A stretch of DNA of 64,000 nt from Prunella strophiata. Taxonomy: Eukaryota > Chordata > Aves > Passeriformes > Prunellidae. The notes beneath the pieces are model-generated. The model was not told the origin of the DNA, did no database searches, and saw nothing but the letters and a program-made list of their open reading frames with translations. Of this stretch, positions 1-13,617 are shown one piece after another (position 1 is the stretch's first letter; every line of letters begins with the position of its first letter). Location of the stretch: the NCBI GenBank assembly GCA_036583965.1, contig JAZBQD010000031.1, positions 1,116,001 through 1,180,000 on the forward strand. The letters run 5' to 3'. A program made the translations under genes and the position numbers.

Positions 1-317
1 CACTGTCATTGTCACTGTCACTGCCATTGTCACTGTCACTGCCATTGTCACTGTCATTGTCACTGTCACTGTCACCATCACTGTCACTGTCACTGTCACC
101 ATCACTGCCATTGTCACTGTCACCATCAGTGTCACTGTCACTGCCATTGTCACTGTCACCATCAGTGTCACTGTCACTATCAGTGTCACCATCACTGCCA
201 TTGTCACTGTCACTGCCATTGACACTGTCACCATCAGTGTCACTGTCACTATCAGTGTCACCATCACTGCCATTGTCACTGTCATTGTCACTGTCATTGT
301 CACTGTCACTGTCACAG
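1..317. repeat. Hexameric CACTGT/CATTGT microsatellite
   Basis: Tandem six-base units, mainly cactgt with cattgt, caccat and cagtgt variants, fill the start of the window, which probably cuts into a longer array. The six-base period leaves a stop-free Ser/Leu/Pro-like frame, which I do not regard as coding. Confidence 0.9.
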
Positions 318-345
318 CACTCGCTGGCTGCCCCCAGGGCCCGCA

Positions 346-565
346 GAGGGACAGGGGGACACGAGAGGATACAAGAAGGACACTCAGGGGACACTTGGGG
401 ACAACTGGGGACAACTGGGAACACTCTGGGATCACTTGGGGATATTTGGGGACACTCAGGGGACACTTGGGGACACTGGGGACACTGAGGGGACACTGGG
501 GACACTGAGGGGACACTGAGGGGACACTGGGGACACTGAGGGGACAACTGGGAACACTCTGGGGA
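346..565. repeat. Short GGGGACACTGAG minisatellite
   Basis: Imperfect units of about 14-16 bases (ggggacactgag, ggggacaactgggaaca) follow about 30 bases of non-repetitive sequence and run into the next array. The units are heterogeneous, unlike the homogeneous arrays downstream. Confidence 0.75.
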
Positions 566-3500
566 AAAACACAAAAAAGGGAAAATTCCACCTCAAAAAC
601 ACAAAAAAGGGGAAAATTGCACCTCAAAAACACAAAAAAGGGGAAAATTGCACCTCAAAAACACAAAAAAGGGGAAAATTGCACCTCAAAAACACAAAAA
701 AGGGGAAAATTGCACCTCAAAAACACAAAAAAGGGGAAAATTGCACCTCAAAAACACAAAAAAGGGGAAAATTGCACCTCAAAAACACAAAAAAGGGGAA
801 AATTGCACCTCAAAAACACAAAAAAGGGGAAAATTGCACCTCAAAAACACAAAAAAGGGGAAAATTGCACCTCAAAAACACAAAAAAGGGGAAAATTGCA
901 CCTCAAAAACACAAAAAAGGGGAAAATTGCACCTCAAAAACACAAAAAAGGGGAAAATTGCACCTCAAAAACACAAAAAAGGGAAAATTCCACCTCAAAA
1001 ACACAAAAAAGGGGAAAATTGCACCTCAAAAACACAAAAAAGGGGAAAATTGCACCTCAAAAACACAAAAAAGGGAAAATTCCACCTCAAAAACACAAAA
1101 AAGGGGAAAATTGCACCTCAAAAACACAAAAAAGGGGAAAATTGCACCTCAAAAACACAAAAAAGGGGAAAATTGCACCTCAAAAACACAAAAAAGGGGA
1201 AAATTGCACCTCAAAAACACAAAAAAGGGGAAAATTGCACCTCAAAAACACAAAAAAGGGAAAATTCCAACACAAAAAAGGGAAAATTCCACCTCAAAAA
1301 CACAAAAAAGGGGGAAATTGCACCTCAAAAACACAAAAAAGGGAAAATTCCAACACAAAAAAAGGGAAAATTCCACCTCAAAAACACAAAAAAGGGAAAA
1401 TTCTCCCTCAAAAACACAAAAAAGGGGAAAATTGCACCTCAAAAACACAAAAAAGGGGAAAATTGCACCTCAAAAACACAAAAAAGGGAAAATTCCACCT
1501 CAAAAACACAAAAAAGGGGAAAATTGCACCTCAAAAACACAAAAAAGGGGAAAATTGCACCTCAAAAACACAAAAAAGGGAAAATTCCACCTCAAAAACA
1601 CAAAAAAGGGGAAAATTGCACCTCAAAAACACAAAAAAGGGGAAAATTGCACCTCAAAAACACAAAAAAGGGGAAAATTGCACCTCAAAAACACAAAAAA
1701 GGGGAAAATTGCACCTCAAAAACACAAAAAAGGGGAAAATTGCACCTCAAAAACACAAAAAAGGGAAAATTCCACCTCAAAAACACAAAAAAGGGGAAAA
1801 TTGCACCTCAAAAACACAAAAAAGGGGAAAATTGCACCTCAAAAACACAAAAAAGGGAAAATTCCACCTCAAAAACACAAAAAAGGGGAAAATTGCACCT
1901 CAAAAACACAAAAAAGGGGAAAATTGCACCTCAAAAACACAAAAAAGGGGAAAATTGCACCTCAAAAACACAAAAAAGGGGAAAATTGCACCTCAAAAAC
2001 ACAAAAAAGGGAAAATTCCACCTCAAAAACACAAAAAAGGGGAAAATTGCACCTCAAAAACACAAAAAAGGGGAAAATTGCACCTCAAAAACACAAAAAA
2101 GGGGAAAATTGCACCTCAAAAACACAAAAAAGGGGAAAATTGCACCTCAAAAACACAAAAAAGGGGAAAATTGCACCTCAAAAACACAAAAAAGGGGAAA
2201 ATTGCACCTCAAAAACACAAAAAAGGGGAAAATTGCACCTCAAAAACACAAAAAAGGGGAAAATTGCACCTCAAAAACACAAAAAAGGGGAAAATTGCAC
2301 CTCAAAAACACAAAAAAGGGGAAAATTGCACCTCAAAAACACAAAAAAGGGGAAAATTGCACCTCAAAAACACAAAAAAGGGGAAAATTGCACCTCAAAA
2401 ACACAAAAAAGGGGAAAATTGCACCTCAAAAACACAAAAAAGGGGAAAATTGCACCTCAAAAACACAAAAAAGGGGAAAATTGCACCTCAAAAACACAAA
2501 AAAGGGGAAAATTGCACCTCAAAAACACAAAAAAGGGAAAATTCCACCTCAAAAACACAAAAAAGGGGAAAATTGCACCTCAAAAACACAAAAAAGGGGA
2601 AAATTGCACCTCAAAAACACAAAAAAGGGGAAAATTGCACCTCAAAAACACAAAAAAGGGGAAAATTGCACCTCAAAAACACAAAAAAGGGGAAAATTGC
2701 ACCTCAAAAACACAAAAAAGGGGAAAATTGCACCTCAAAAACACAAAAAAGGGGAAAATTGCACCTCAAAAACACAAAAAAGGGAAAATTCCACCTCAAA
2801 AACACAAAAAAGGGGAAAATTGCACCTCAAAAACACAAAAAAGGGGAAAATTGCACCTCAAAAACACAAAAAAGGGAAAATTCCACCTCAAAAACACAAA
2901 AAAGGGGAAAATTGCACCTCAAAAACACAAAAAAGGGGAAAATTGCACCTCAAAAACACAAAAAAGGGGAAAATTGCACCTCAAAAACACAAAAAAGGGA
3001 AAATTCCACCTCAAAAACACAAAAAAGGGAAAATTCCACCTCAAAAACACAAAAAAGGGGAAAATTGCACCTCAAAAACACAAAAAAGGGGAAAATTGCA
3101 CCTCAAAAACACAAAAAAGGGGAAAATTGCACCTCAAAAACACAAAAAAGGGGAAAATTGCACCTCAAAAACACAAAAAAGGGGAAAATTGCACCTCAAA
3201 AACACAAAAAAGGGGAAAATTGCACCTCAAAAACACAAAAAAGGGGAAAATTCCACCTCAAAAACACAAAAAAGGGGAAAATTGCACCTCAAAAACACAA
3301 AAAAGGGGAAAATTGCACCTCAAAAACACAAAAAAGGGGAAAATTGCACCTCAAAAACACAAAAAAGGGGAAAATTGCACCTCAAAAACACAAAAAAGGG
3401 GAAAATTGCACCTCAAAAACACAAAAAAGGGGAAAATTGCACCTCAAAAACACAAAAAAGGGGAAAATTGCACCTCAAAAACACAAAAAAGGGAAAATTC

Positions 3501-4890
3501 CACCTCAAAAACACAAAAAAGGGGAAAATTGCACCTCAAAAACACAAAAAAGGGGAAAATTGCACCTCAAAAACACAAAAAAGGGAAAATTCCACCTCAA
3601 AAACACAAAAAAGGGGAAAATTGCACCTCAAAAACACAAAAAAGGGGAAAATTGCACCTCAAAAACACAAAAAAGGGGAAAATTGCACCTCAAAAACACA
3701 AAAAAGGGAAAATTCCACCTCAAAAACACAAAAAAGGGAAAATTCCACCTCAAAAACACAAAAAAGGGGAAAATTGCACCTCAAAAACACAAAAAAGGGG
3801 AAAATTGCACCTCAAAAACACAAAAAAGGGGAAAATTGCACCTCAAAAACACAAAAAAGGGGAAAATTGCACCTCAAAAACACAAAAAAGGGGAAAATTG
3901 CACCTCAAAAACACAAAAAAGGGGAAAATTGCACCTCAAAAACACAAAAAAGGGGAAAATTGCACCTCAAAAACACAAAAAAGGGGAAAATTGCACCTCA
4001 AAAACACAAAAAAGGGGAAAATTGCACCTCAAAAACACAAAAAAGGGGAAAATTGCACCTCAAAAACACAAAAAAGGGGAAAATTGCACCTCAAAAACAC
4101 AAAAAAGGGGAAAATTGCACCTCAAAAACACAAAAAAGGGGAAAATTGCACCTCAAAAACACAAAAAAGGGGAAAATTGCACCTCAAAAACACAAAAAAG
4201 GGGAAAATTGCACCTCAAAAACACAAAAAAGGGGAAAATTGCACCTCAAAAACACAAAAAAGGGGAAAATTGCACCTCAAAAACACAAAAAAGGGAAAAT
4301 TCCACCTCAAAAACACAAAAAAGGGGAAAATTGCACCTCAAAAACACAAAAAAGGGGAAAATTGCACCTCAAAAACACAAAAAAGGGAAAATTCCACCTC
4401 AAAAACACAAAAAAGGGGAAAATTGCACCTCAAAAACACAAAAAAGGGGAAAATTGCACCTCAAAAACACAAAAAAGGGGAAAATTGCACCTCAAAAACA
4501 CAAAAAAGGGGAAAATTGCACCTCAAAAACACAAAAAAGGGAAAATTCCACCTCAAAAACACAAAAAAAGGAAAATTCCACCTCAAAAACACAAAAAAGG
4601 GGAAAATTGCACCTCAAAAACACAAAAAAGGAAAATTCCACCTCAAAAACACAAAAAAGGGGAAAATTCCACCTCAAAAACACAAAAAAGGGGAAAATTG
4701 CACCTCAAAAACACAAAAAAGGAAAATTCCACCTCAAAAACACAAAAAAGGGAAAATTGCACCTCAAAAACACAAAAAAGGGGAAATTCTCCCTCAAAAA
4801 CACAAAAAAGGGGAAAATTGCACCTCAAAAACACATAAAAGGGGAAAATTGCACCTCAAAAACACAAAAAAAGGGAAAATTCCACCAAAA
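566..4890. repeat. 31-bp minisatellite array, ~139 copies
   Basis: A 31-base unit beginning cacctcaaaaacacaaaaaa followed by ggggaaaattg repeats for 4.3 kb. A 30-base variant (gggaaaattc) is interspersed, and rarer 21-22-base deletion forms occur near 1.27 and 1.35 kb. Because 31 is not a multiple of three, three staggered frames stay open across the array. Degeneration (extra or missing A or G) concentrates at the 3' end after 4.55 kb, a common edge pattern in arrays homogenised internally. Confidence 0.95.
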
Positions 4891-4927
4891 ATCCCCAAAA
4901 AAATTCTCAGGAGAAGGAAAATTCTGA

Positions 4928-6245
4928 TCCAAAATCCCAAACCCCAAATCCCAAACCCCAAATCCCAAACCCCAAATCCCAAACCCCAAACCCCAAACCC
5001 CAAACCCCAAATCCCAAACCCCAAATCCCAAACCCCAAATCCCAAACCCCAAATCCCAAACCCCAAATCCCAAACCCCAAATCCCAAACCCCAAATCCCA
5101 AATCCCAAATCCCAAATCCCAAATCCCAAATCCCAAATCCCAAATCCCAAATCCCAAATCCCAAATCCCAAATCCCAAATCCCAAATCCCAAATCCCAAA
5201 TCCCAAATCCCAAATCCCAAATCCCAAATCCCAAATCCCAAATCCCAAATCCCAAATCCCAAATCCCAAATCCCAAATCCCAAATCCCAAATCCCAAATC
5301 CCAAATCCCAAATCCCAAATCCCAAATCCCAAATCCCAAATCCCAAATCCCAAATCCCAAATCCCAAATCCCAAATCCCAAATCCCAAATCCCAAACCCC
5401 AAATCCCAAACCCCAAATCCCAAACCCCAAATCCCAAACCCCAAATCCAACCCCAAACCCCAAATCCCAAACCCCAAACCCCAAACCCCAAATCCCAAAT
5501 CCCAAATCCCAAATCCCAAATCCCAAATCCCAAATCCCAAATCCCAAATCCCAAATCCCAAATCCCAAATCCCAAATCCCAAATCCCAAATCCCAAATCC
5601 CAAATCCCAAATCCCAAATCCCAAATCCCAAATCCCAAATCCCAAATCCCAAACCCCAAATCCCAAACCCCAAATCCAACCCCAAACCCCAAATCCCAAA
5701 CCCCAAATCCCAAACCCCAAATCCCAAACCCCAAACCCCAAACCCCAACCCCAAACCCCAACCCCAAATCCAACCCCAAACCCCAAATCCCAAACCCCAA
5801 ACCCCAACCCCCAAACCCCAACCCCAAATCCAACCCCAAACCCCAAACCCCAACCCCAAACCCCAAACCCCAACCCCAAACCCCAAACCCCAAACCCCAA
5901 CCCCAAATCCCAAACCCCAAATCCCAAACCCCAAATCCAACCCCAAACCCCAAACCCCAAACCCCAACCCCAAATCCCAAACCCCAAATCCCAAACCCCA
6001 AATCCCAAACCCCAAACCCCAACCCCCAAACCCCAACCCCAAACCCCAAACCCCAACCCCAAATCCAACCCCAAACCCCAAATCCCAAACCCCAAACCCC
6101 AACCCCAAACCCCAAACCCCAACCCCAAATCCCAAACCCCAAATCCCAAACCCCAAACCCCAAATCCCAAATCCCAAACCCCAAACCCCAAACTCCAAAC
6201 CCCAAACCCCAACCCCAAACCCCAACCCCAAATCCCAAACCCCAA
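4928..6245. repeat. Heptamer array (CCCAAAT/CCCAAAC)
   Basis: Seven-base units cccaaat and cccaaac alternate or occur in pure blocks (almost pure cccaaat at 5.09-5.39 kb and 5.49-5.65 kb). After 5.7 kb shorter ccccaa units mix in. The opposite strand reads TTTGGGA/TTTGGGG with runs of three to four G every seven bases, so it has strong G-quadruplex potential. Confidence 0.93.
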
Positions 6246-8450
6246 ACACCTCTGTGTCCCCAAACATCTCTGTGTCCCCAAACATCTCTGTGTCCCCAAA
6301 CATCTCTGTGTCCCCAAACATCTCTGTGTCCCCAAACATCTCTGTGTCCCCAAACATCTCTGTGTCCCCAAACATCTCTGTGTCCCCAAACATCTCTGTG
6401 TCCCCAAACACCTCTGTGTCCCCAAACATCTCTGTGTCCCCAAACATCTCTGTGTCCCCAAACATCTCTGTGTCCCCAAACATCTCTGTGTCCCCAAACA
6501 TCTCTGTGTCCCCAAACATCTCTGTGTCCCCAAACATCTCTGTGTCCCCAAACACCTCTGTGTCCCCAAACATCTCTGTGTCCCCAAACATCTCTGTGTC
6601 CCCAAACATCTCTGTGTCCCCAAACATCTCTGTGTCCCCAAACATCTCTGTGTCCCCAAACATCTCTGTGTCCCCAAACATCTCTGTGTCCCCAAACATC
6701 TCTGTGTCCCCAAACATCTCTGTGTCCCCAAACACCTCTGTGTCCCCAAACACCTCTGTGTCCCCAAACATCTCTGTGTCCCCAAACATCTCTGTGTCCC
6801 CAAACATCTCTGTGTCCCCAAACATCTCTGTGTCCCCAAACATCTCTGTGTCCCCAAACATCTCTGTGTCCCCAAACATCTCTGTGTCCCCAAACATCTC
6901 TGTGTCCCCAAACATCTCTGTGTCCCCAAACATCTCTGTGTCCCCAAACATCTCTGTGTCCCCAAACACCTCTGTGTCCCCAAACATCTCTGTGTCCCCA
7001 AACATCTCTGTGTCCCCAAACATCTCTGTGTCCCCAAACATCTCTGTGTCCCCAAACATCTCTGTGTCCCCAAACATCTCTGTGTCCCCAAACATCTCTG
7101 TGTCCCCAAACATCTCTGTGTCCCCAAACATCTCTGTGTCCCCAAACATCTCTGTGTCCCCAAACATCTCTGTGTCCCCAAACACCTCTGTGTCCCCAAA
7201 CATCTCTGTGTCCCCAAACATCTCTGTGTCCCCAAACACCTCTGTGTCCCCAAACACCTCTGTGTCCCCAAACATCTCTGTGTCCCCAAACATCTCTGTG
7301 TCCCCAAACATCTCTGTGTCCCCAAACATCTCTGTGTCCCCAAACATCTCTGTGTCCCCAAACATCTCTGTGTCCCCAAACATCTCTGTGTCCCCAAACA
7401 CCTCTGTGTCCCCAAACATCTCTGTGTCCCCAAACATCTCTGTGTCCCCAAACATCTCTGTGTCCCCAAACATCTCTGTGTCCCCAAACATCTCTGTGTC
7501 CCCAAACACCTCTGTGTCCCCAAACATCTCTGTGTCCCCAAACATCTCTGTGTCCCCAAACATCTCTGTGTCCCCAAACATCTCTGTGTCCCCAAACATC
7601 TCTGTGTCCCCAAACATCTCTGTGTCCCCAAACATCTCTGTGTCCCCAAACATCTCTGTGTCCCCAAACATCTCTGTGTCCCCAAACATCTCTGTGTCCC
7701 CAAACATCTCTGTGTCCCCAAACATCTCTGTGTCCCCAAACATCTCTGTGTCCCCAAACATCTCTGTGTCCCCAAACATCTCTGTGTCCCCAAACATCTC
7801 TGTGTCCCCAAACATCTCTGTGTCCCCAAACATCTCTGTGTCCCCAAACATCTCTGTGTCCCCAAACATCTCTGTGTCCCCAAACATCTCTGTGTCCCCA
7901 AACATCTCTGTGTCCCCAAACATCTCTGTGTCCCCAAACATCTCTGTGTCCCCAAACATCTCTGTGTCCCCAAACATCTCTGTGTCCCCAAACATCTCTG
8001 TGTCCCCAAACATCTCTGTGTCCCCAAACACCTCTGTGTCCCCAAACATCTCTGTGTCCCCAAACATCTCTGTGTCCCCAAACATCTCTGTGTCCCCAAA
8101 CATCTCTGTGTCCCCAAACATCTCTGTGTCCCCAAATCATCCCTGTGTCCCCAAACATCTCTGTGTCCCCAAACACCTCTGTGTCCCCAAACACCTCTGT
8201 GTCCCCAAACACCTCTGTGTCCCCAAACATCTCTGTGTCCCCAAACATCCCTGTGTCCCCAAACACCTCCGTGTCCCCAAACATCTCTGTGTCCCCAAAC
8301 ATCTCTGTGTCCCCAAACATCTCCATGATCCTAAAAACATCTCCATGTCCCCAAACACCTCTGTGTCCCCAAACATCTCTGTGTCCCCAAAACATCTCCA
8401 TGACCCCAAAACATCTCTGTGTCCCCAAACATCTCTGTGTCCCCAAAACA
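6246..8450. repeat. 18-bp minisatellite array
   Basis: The 18-base unit catctctgtgtccccaaa repeats about 120 times with a recurrent single-base variant (cacctctg). It decays after 8.13 kb into units with insertions. The 18-base period gives stop-free frames on both strands, which I consider non-coding. Confidence 0.95.
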
Positions 8451-8605
8451 TGGTGGCCCAGGGTCTCATTGGGGACAGCCAGGTACTGCAGGGACAGGGA
8501 CACAGGGCTGGAGGTGGCACCACCTGAGGTGGCACTGGGGCACCTCAGGGTCCTCAAACCACCCCAGTGTCCCCAGTCACCTCCATAGGCCTGAGGACCT
8601 CCATG
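8451..8605. other. Short non-repetitive spacer
   Basis: About 155 bases between two arrays, rich in ggtggcac and ccaggg words, with no clear gene, motif or conserved exon. Confidence 0.6.
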
Positions 8606-9598
8606 TCCCCAACTCCTCTGATGTCCCCAACCCCTCCTGATGTCCCCAACCCCTCCTGGTGTCCCCAGCCCCTCCTGGTGTCCCCGTGCCACCTTCTCAA
8701 GGACGAAGGCCAGGTGCTCCAGGAGATCCTGATGTCCCCAACCCCTCCCAATGTCCCCAACCCCTCCTGATGTCCCCAACCCCTCCTGATGTCCCCAACC
8801 CCACCTGATGTCCCTGTGCCACCTTCTCAAGGACAAAGGTGCTCCAGGAGATCCTGATGTCCCCAACCCCTCCTGATGTCCCCAACCCCTCCTGATGTCC
8901 CCAACCCCTCCTGATGTCCCCAACCCCTCCTGGTGTCCCTGTGCCACCTTCTCAAGGACGAAGGCCAGGTGCTCCAGGAGATCCTGATGTCCCCAACCCC
9001 TCCTGGTGTCCCCCAACCCTACTGGTGTCCCCAACTCCTCCTGATGTCCCCAACCCCTCCTGATGTCCCTGTGCCACCTTCTCAAGGATGAAGGCCAGGT
9101 GCTCCAGGAGATCCTGATGTCCCCAACCCCTCCTGATGTCCCCAACCCCTCCTGGTGTCCCCAACCCCTCCTGATGTCCCTGTGCCACCTTCTCAAGGAC
9201 AAAGGTGCTCCAGGAGATCCTGATGTCCCCAGCCCCTCCCAATGTCCCCAACCCTACTGGTGTCCCCAACCCTACTGGTGTCCCCGTGCCACCTTCTCAA
9301 GGACGAAGGCCAGGTGCTCCAGGAGGTCCTGATGTCCCCAACCCTACTGATGTCCCCAACTCTACTGGTGTCCCCAACTCCTCCTGATGTCCCCAACCCT
9401 ACTGGTGTCCCCAACTCCTCCTGATGTCCCCAACCCCTCCTGATGTCCCCAACCCCTCCGGTGTCCCTGTGCCACCTTCTCAAGGACAAAGGTGCTCCAG
9501 GAGATCCTGATGTCCCCAGCCCCTCCTGATGTCCCCAGTCCCTCCTGATGTCCCTGTGCCACCTTCTCAAGAACAAAGGTGCTCCAGGAGATCCTGAT
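8606..9598. repeat. ~19-bp minisatellite with a higher-order unit
   Basis: Units of about 19 bases (tgatgtccccaacccctcc) are periodically broken by a conserved block of about 60 bases beginning tgtgccaccttctcaaggac and ending gctccaggagatcc. This block recurs at about 8.69, 8.82, 8.94, 9.07, 9.19, 9.29, 9.47 and 9.56 kb, making a higher-order repeat of variable length. Confidence 0.88.
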
Positions 9599-10505
9599 GT
9601 CCCCATTCCCTGTCCCCATTCCCATTCCCTGTCCCCATTCCCATTCCCTGTCCCCATTCCCATTCCCTGTCCCCATTCCCATTCCCTGTCCCCATTCCCA
9701 TTCCCTGTCCCCATTCCCATTCCCTGTCCCCATTCCCATTCCCTGTCCCCATTCCCAGTCCCTGTCCCCATTCCCATTCCCTGTCCCCATTCCCATTCCC
9801 TGTCCCCATTCCCATTCCCTGTCCCCATTCCCTGTCCCCATTCCCATTCCCTGTCCCCATTCCCATTCCCTGTCCCCATTCCCTGTCCCCATTCCCATTC
9901 CCTGTCCCCATTCCCATTCCCTGTCCCCATTCCCATTCCCTGTCCCCATTCCCATTCCCTGTCCCCATTCCCATTCCCTGTCCCCATTCCCATTCCCTGT
10001 CCCCATTCCCATTCCCTGTCCCCATTCCCATTCCCTGTCCCCATTCCCATTCCCTGTCCCCATTCCCATTCCCTGTCCCCATTCCCATTCCCTGTCCCCA
10101 TTCCCATTCCCTGTCCCCATTCCCTGTCCCCATTCCCATTCCCTGTCCCCATTCCCTGTCCCCATTCCCATTCCCTGTCCCCATTCCCATTCCCTGTCCC
10201 CATTCCCATTCCCTGTCCCCATTCCCATTCCCTGTCCCCATTCCCATTCCCTGTCCCCATTCCCATTCCCTGTCCCCATTCCCATTCCCTGTCCCCATTC
10301 CCATTCCCTGTCCCCATTCCCATTCCCTGTCCCCATTCCCATTCCCTGTCCCCATTCCCATTCCCTGTCCCCATTCCCATTCCCTGTCCCCATTCCCATT
10401 CCCTGTCCCCATTCCCATTCCCTGTCCCCATTCCCATTCCCTGTCCCCATTCCCATTCCCTGTCCCCATTCCCATTCCCTGTCCCCATTCCCATTCCCTG
10501 TCCCC
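9599..10505. repeat. 18-bp array (CCCATTCCCATTCCCTGT)
   Basis: Near-perfect 18-base units with occasional 12-base deletion units (one cattcc lost) near 9.83, 9.88, 10.12 and 10.15 kb. It abuts the next array with no unique sequence between. Confidence 0.95.
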
Positions 10506-10832
10506 ATGTCCCTGTGCCCCCTCCCCGATGTCCCCATGTCCCTGTGCCCCCTCCCCGATGTCCCCATGTCCCTGTGCCCCCTCCCCGATGTCCCCATGTC
10601 CCTGTGCCCCCTCCCCGATGTCCCCATGTCCCTGTGCCCCCTCCCCGATGTCCCCATGTCCCTGTGCCCCCTCCCCGGTGTCCCCATGTCCCTGTGCCCC
10701 CTCCCCGGTGTCCCTGTGCCCCCTCCCCGATGTCCCCATGTCCCTGTGCCCCCTCCCCGATGTCCCCATGTCCCTGTGCCCCCTCCCCGATGTCCCCATG
10801 TCCCTGTGCCCCCTCCCCGATGTCCCCATGTC
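10506..10832. repeat. 30-bp array, ~11 copies
   Basis: A 30-base unit beginning cccatgtccctgtgccccct followed by ccccgatgt repeats about 11 times. Two adjacent units read ccggtgt, and one of the following units is shortened. Confidence 0.93.
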
Positions 10833-13617
10833 CCAGTGCTCCCAGTTCGCTCCCAGTGCTCCCAGTTCGCTCCCAGTGCTCCCAGTTCGCTCCCAGTGCT
10901 CCCAGTTCGCTCCCAGTGCTCCCAGTTCGCTCCCAGTGCTCCAGTTCGCTCCCAGTGCTCCCAGTTCGCTCCCAGTGCTCCAGTTCGCTCCCAGTGCTCC
11001 CAGTTCGCTCCCAGTGCTCCCAGTTCGCTCCCAGTGCTCCCAGTTCGCTCCCAGTGCTCCCAGTTCGCTCCCAGTGCTCCCAGTTCGCTCCCAGTGCTCC
11101 CAGTTCGCTCCCAGTGCTCCAGTTCGCTCCCAGTGCTCCCAGTTCGCTCCCAGTGCTCCCAGTTCGCTCCCAGTGCTCCCAGTTCGCTCCCAGTGCTCCC
11201 AGTTCGCTCCCAGTGCTCCCAGTTCGCTCCCAGTGCTCCCAGTTCGCTCCCAGTGCTCCAGTTCGCTCCCAGTGCTCCCAGTTCGCTCCCAGTGCTCCAG
11301 TTCGCTCCCAGTGCTCCAGTTCGCTCCCAGTGCTCCCAGTTCGCTCCCAGTGCTCCAGTTCGCTCCCAGTGCTCCCAGTTCGCTCCCAGTGCTCCCAGTT
11401 CGCTCCCAGTGCTCCCAGTTCGCTCCCAGTGCTCCCAGTTCGCTCCCAGTGCTCCCAGTTCGCTCCCAGTGCTCCCAGTTCGCTCCCAGTGCTCCCAGTT
11501 CGCTCCCAGTGCTCCCAGTTCGCTCCCAGTGCTCCCAGTTCGCTCCCAGTGCTCCCAGTTCGCTCCCAGTGCTCCCAGTTCGCTCCCAGTGCTCCAGTTC
11601 GCTCCCAGTGCTCCCAGTTCGCTCCCAGTGCTCCCAGTTCGCTCCCAGTGCTCCCAGTTCGCTCCCAGTGCTCCCAGTTCGCTCCCAGTGCTCCCAGTTC
11701 GCTCCCAGTGCTCCCAGTTCGCTCCCAGTGCTCCCAGTTCGCTCCCAGTGCTCCCAGTTCGCTCCCAGTGCTCCCAGTTCGCTCCCAGTGCTCCCAGTTC
11801 GCTCCCAGTGCTCCCAGTTCGCTCCCAGTGCTCCCAGTTCGCTCCCAGTGCTCCAGTTCGCTCCCAGTGCTCCCAGTTCGCTCCCAGTGCTCCCAGTTCG
11901 CTCCCAGTGCTCCCAGTTCGCTCCCAGTGCTCCCAGTTCGCTCCCAGTGCTCCAGTTCGCTCCCAGTGCTCCCAGTTCGCTCCCAGTGCTCCAGTTCGCT
12001 CCCAGTGCTCCAGTTCGCTCCCAGTGCTCCCAGTTCGCTCCCAGTGCTCCAGTTCGCTCCCAGTGCTCCCAGTTCGCTCCCAGTGCTCCCAGTTCGCTCC
12101 CAGTGCTCCCAGTTCGCTCCCAGTGCTCCCAGTTCGCTCCCAGTGCTCCCAGTTCGCTCCCAGTGCTCCAGTTCGCTCCCAGTGCTCCCAGTTCGCTCCC
12201 AGTGCTCCCAGTTCGCTCCCAGTGCTCCCAGTTCGCTCCCAGTGCTCCCAGTTCGCTCCCAGTGCTCCCAGTTCGCTCCCAGTGCTCCCAGTTCGCTCCC
12301 AGTGCTCCCAGTTCGCTCCCAGTGCTCCCAGTTCGCTCCCAGTGCTCCAGTTCGCTCCCAGTGCTCCCAGTTCGCTCCCAGTGCTCCCAGTTCGCTCCCA
12401 GTGCTCCCAGTTCGCTCCCAGTGCTCCCAGTTCGCTCCCAGTGCTCCCAGTTCGCTCCCAGTGCTCCCAGTTCGCTCCCAGTGCTCCAGTTCGCTCCCAG
12501 TGCTCCCAGTTCGCTCCCAGTGCTCCCAGTTCGCTCCCAGTGCTCCCAGTTCGCTCCCAGTGCTCCCAGTTCGCTCCCAGTGCTCCCAGTTCGCTCCCAG
12601 TGCTCCCAGTTCGCTCCCAGTGCTCCAGTTCGCTCCCAGTGCTCCAGTTCGCTCCCAGTGCTCCAGTTCGCTCCCAGTGCTCCCAGTTCGCTCCCAGTGC
12701 TCCCAGTTCGCTCCCAGTGCTCCCAGTTCGCTCCCAGTGCTCCCAGTTCGCTCCCAGTGCTCCCAGTTCGCTCCCAGTGCTCCCAGTTCGCTCCCAGTGC
12801 TCCCAGTTCGCTCCCAGTGCTCCCAGTTCGCTCCCAGTGCTCCAGTTCGCTCCCAGTGCTCCCAGTTCGCTCCCAGTGCTCCCAGTTCGCTCCCAGTGCT
12901 CCCAGTTCGCTCCCAGTGCTCCCAGTTCGCTCCCAGTGCTCCCAGTTCGCTCCCAGTGCTCCAGTTCGCTCCCAGTGCTCCCAGTTCGCTCCCAGTATCG
13001 CTCCCAGTGCTCCCAGTATCGCTCCCAGTGCTCCCAGTTCGCTCCCAGTGCTCCAGTTCGCTCCCAGTGCTCCCAGTTCGCTCCCAGTGCTCCAGTTCGC
13101 TCCCAGTGCTCCCAGTTCGCTCCCAGTGCTCCCAGTTCGCTCCCAGTGCTCCCAGTTCGCTCCCAGTGCTCCCAGTTCGCTCCCAGTGCTCCCAGTTCGC
13201 TCCCAGTGCTCCCAGTTCGCTCCCAGTGCTCCCAGTTCGCTCCCAGTGCTCCCAGTATCGCTCCCAGTATCGCTCCCAGTTCGCTCCCAGTATCGCTCCC
13301 AGTTCGCTCCCAGTGCTCCCAGTTCGCTCCCAGTGCTCCCAGTTCGCTCCCAGTGCTCCCAGTATCGCTCCCAGTGTCGCTCCCAGTGCTCCCAGTTCGC
13401 TCCCAGTGCTCCCAGTGCTCCCAGTTCGCTCCCAGTGCTCCAGTTCGCTCCCAGTGCTCCCAGTTCGCTCCCAGTGCTCCCAGTTCGCTCCCAGTGCTCC
13501 CAGTATCGCTCCCAGTGCTCCCAGTTCGCTCCCAGTGCTCCCAGTATCGCTCCCAGTGTCGCTCCCAGTGCTCCCAGTTCGCTCCCAGTGCTCCCAGTAT
13601 CGCTCCCAGTGCTCCCA
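10833..13617. repeat. 20/19-bp array, ~140 copies
   Basis: The 20-base unit cccagtgctcccagttcgct is interspersed with a 19-base form lacking one c (gtgctccagttcgct). From about 13.0 kb a tatcgct variant replaces ttcgct in several units, showing a gradient of divergence toward the right edge. Every unit carries a CpG. Confidence 0.95.

Noticed and set aside
4928..6245. Telomere
   Set aside because: The unit is CCCAAAT/CCCAAAC, not CCCTAA, and it lies between other arrays.
617..8328. Very long open frames across the 31-bp, heptamer and 18-bp arrays on both strands
   Set aside because: The repeat units lack stop codons, so frames stay open automatically. Different frames are equally open and the products are pure repeats with no unique domain.
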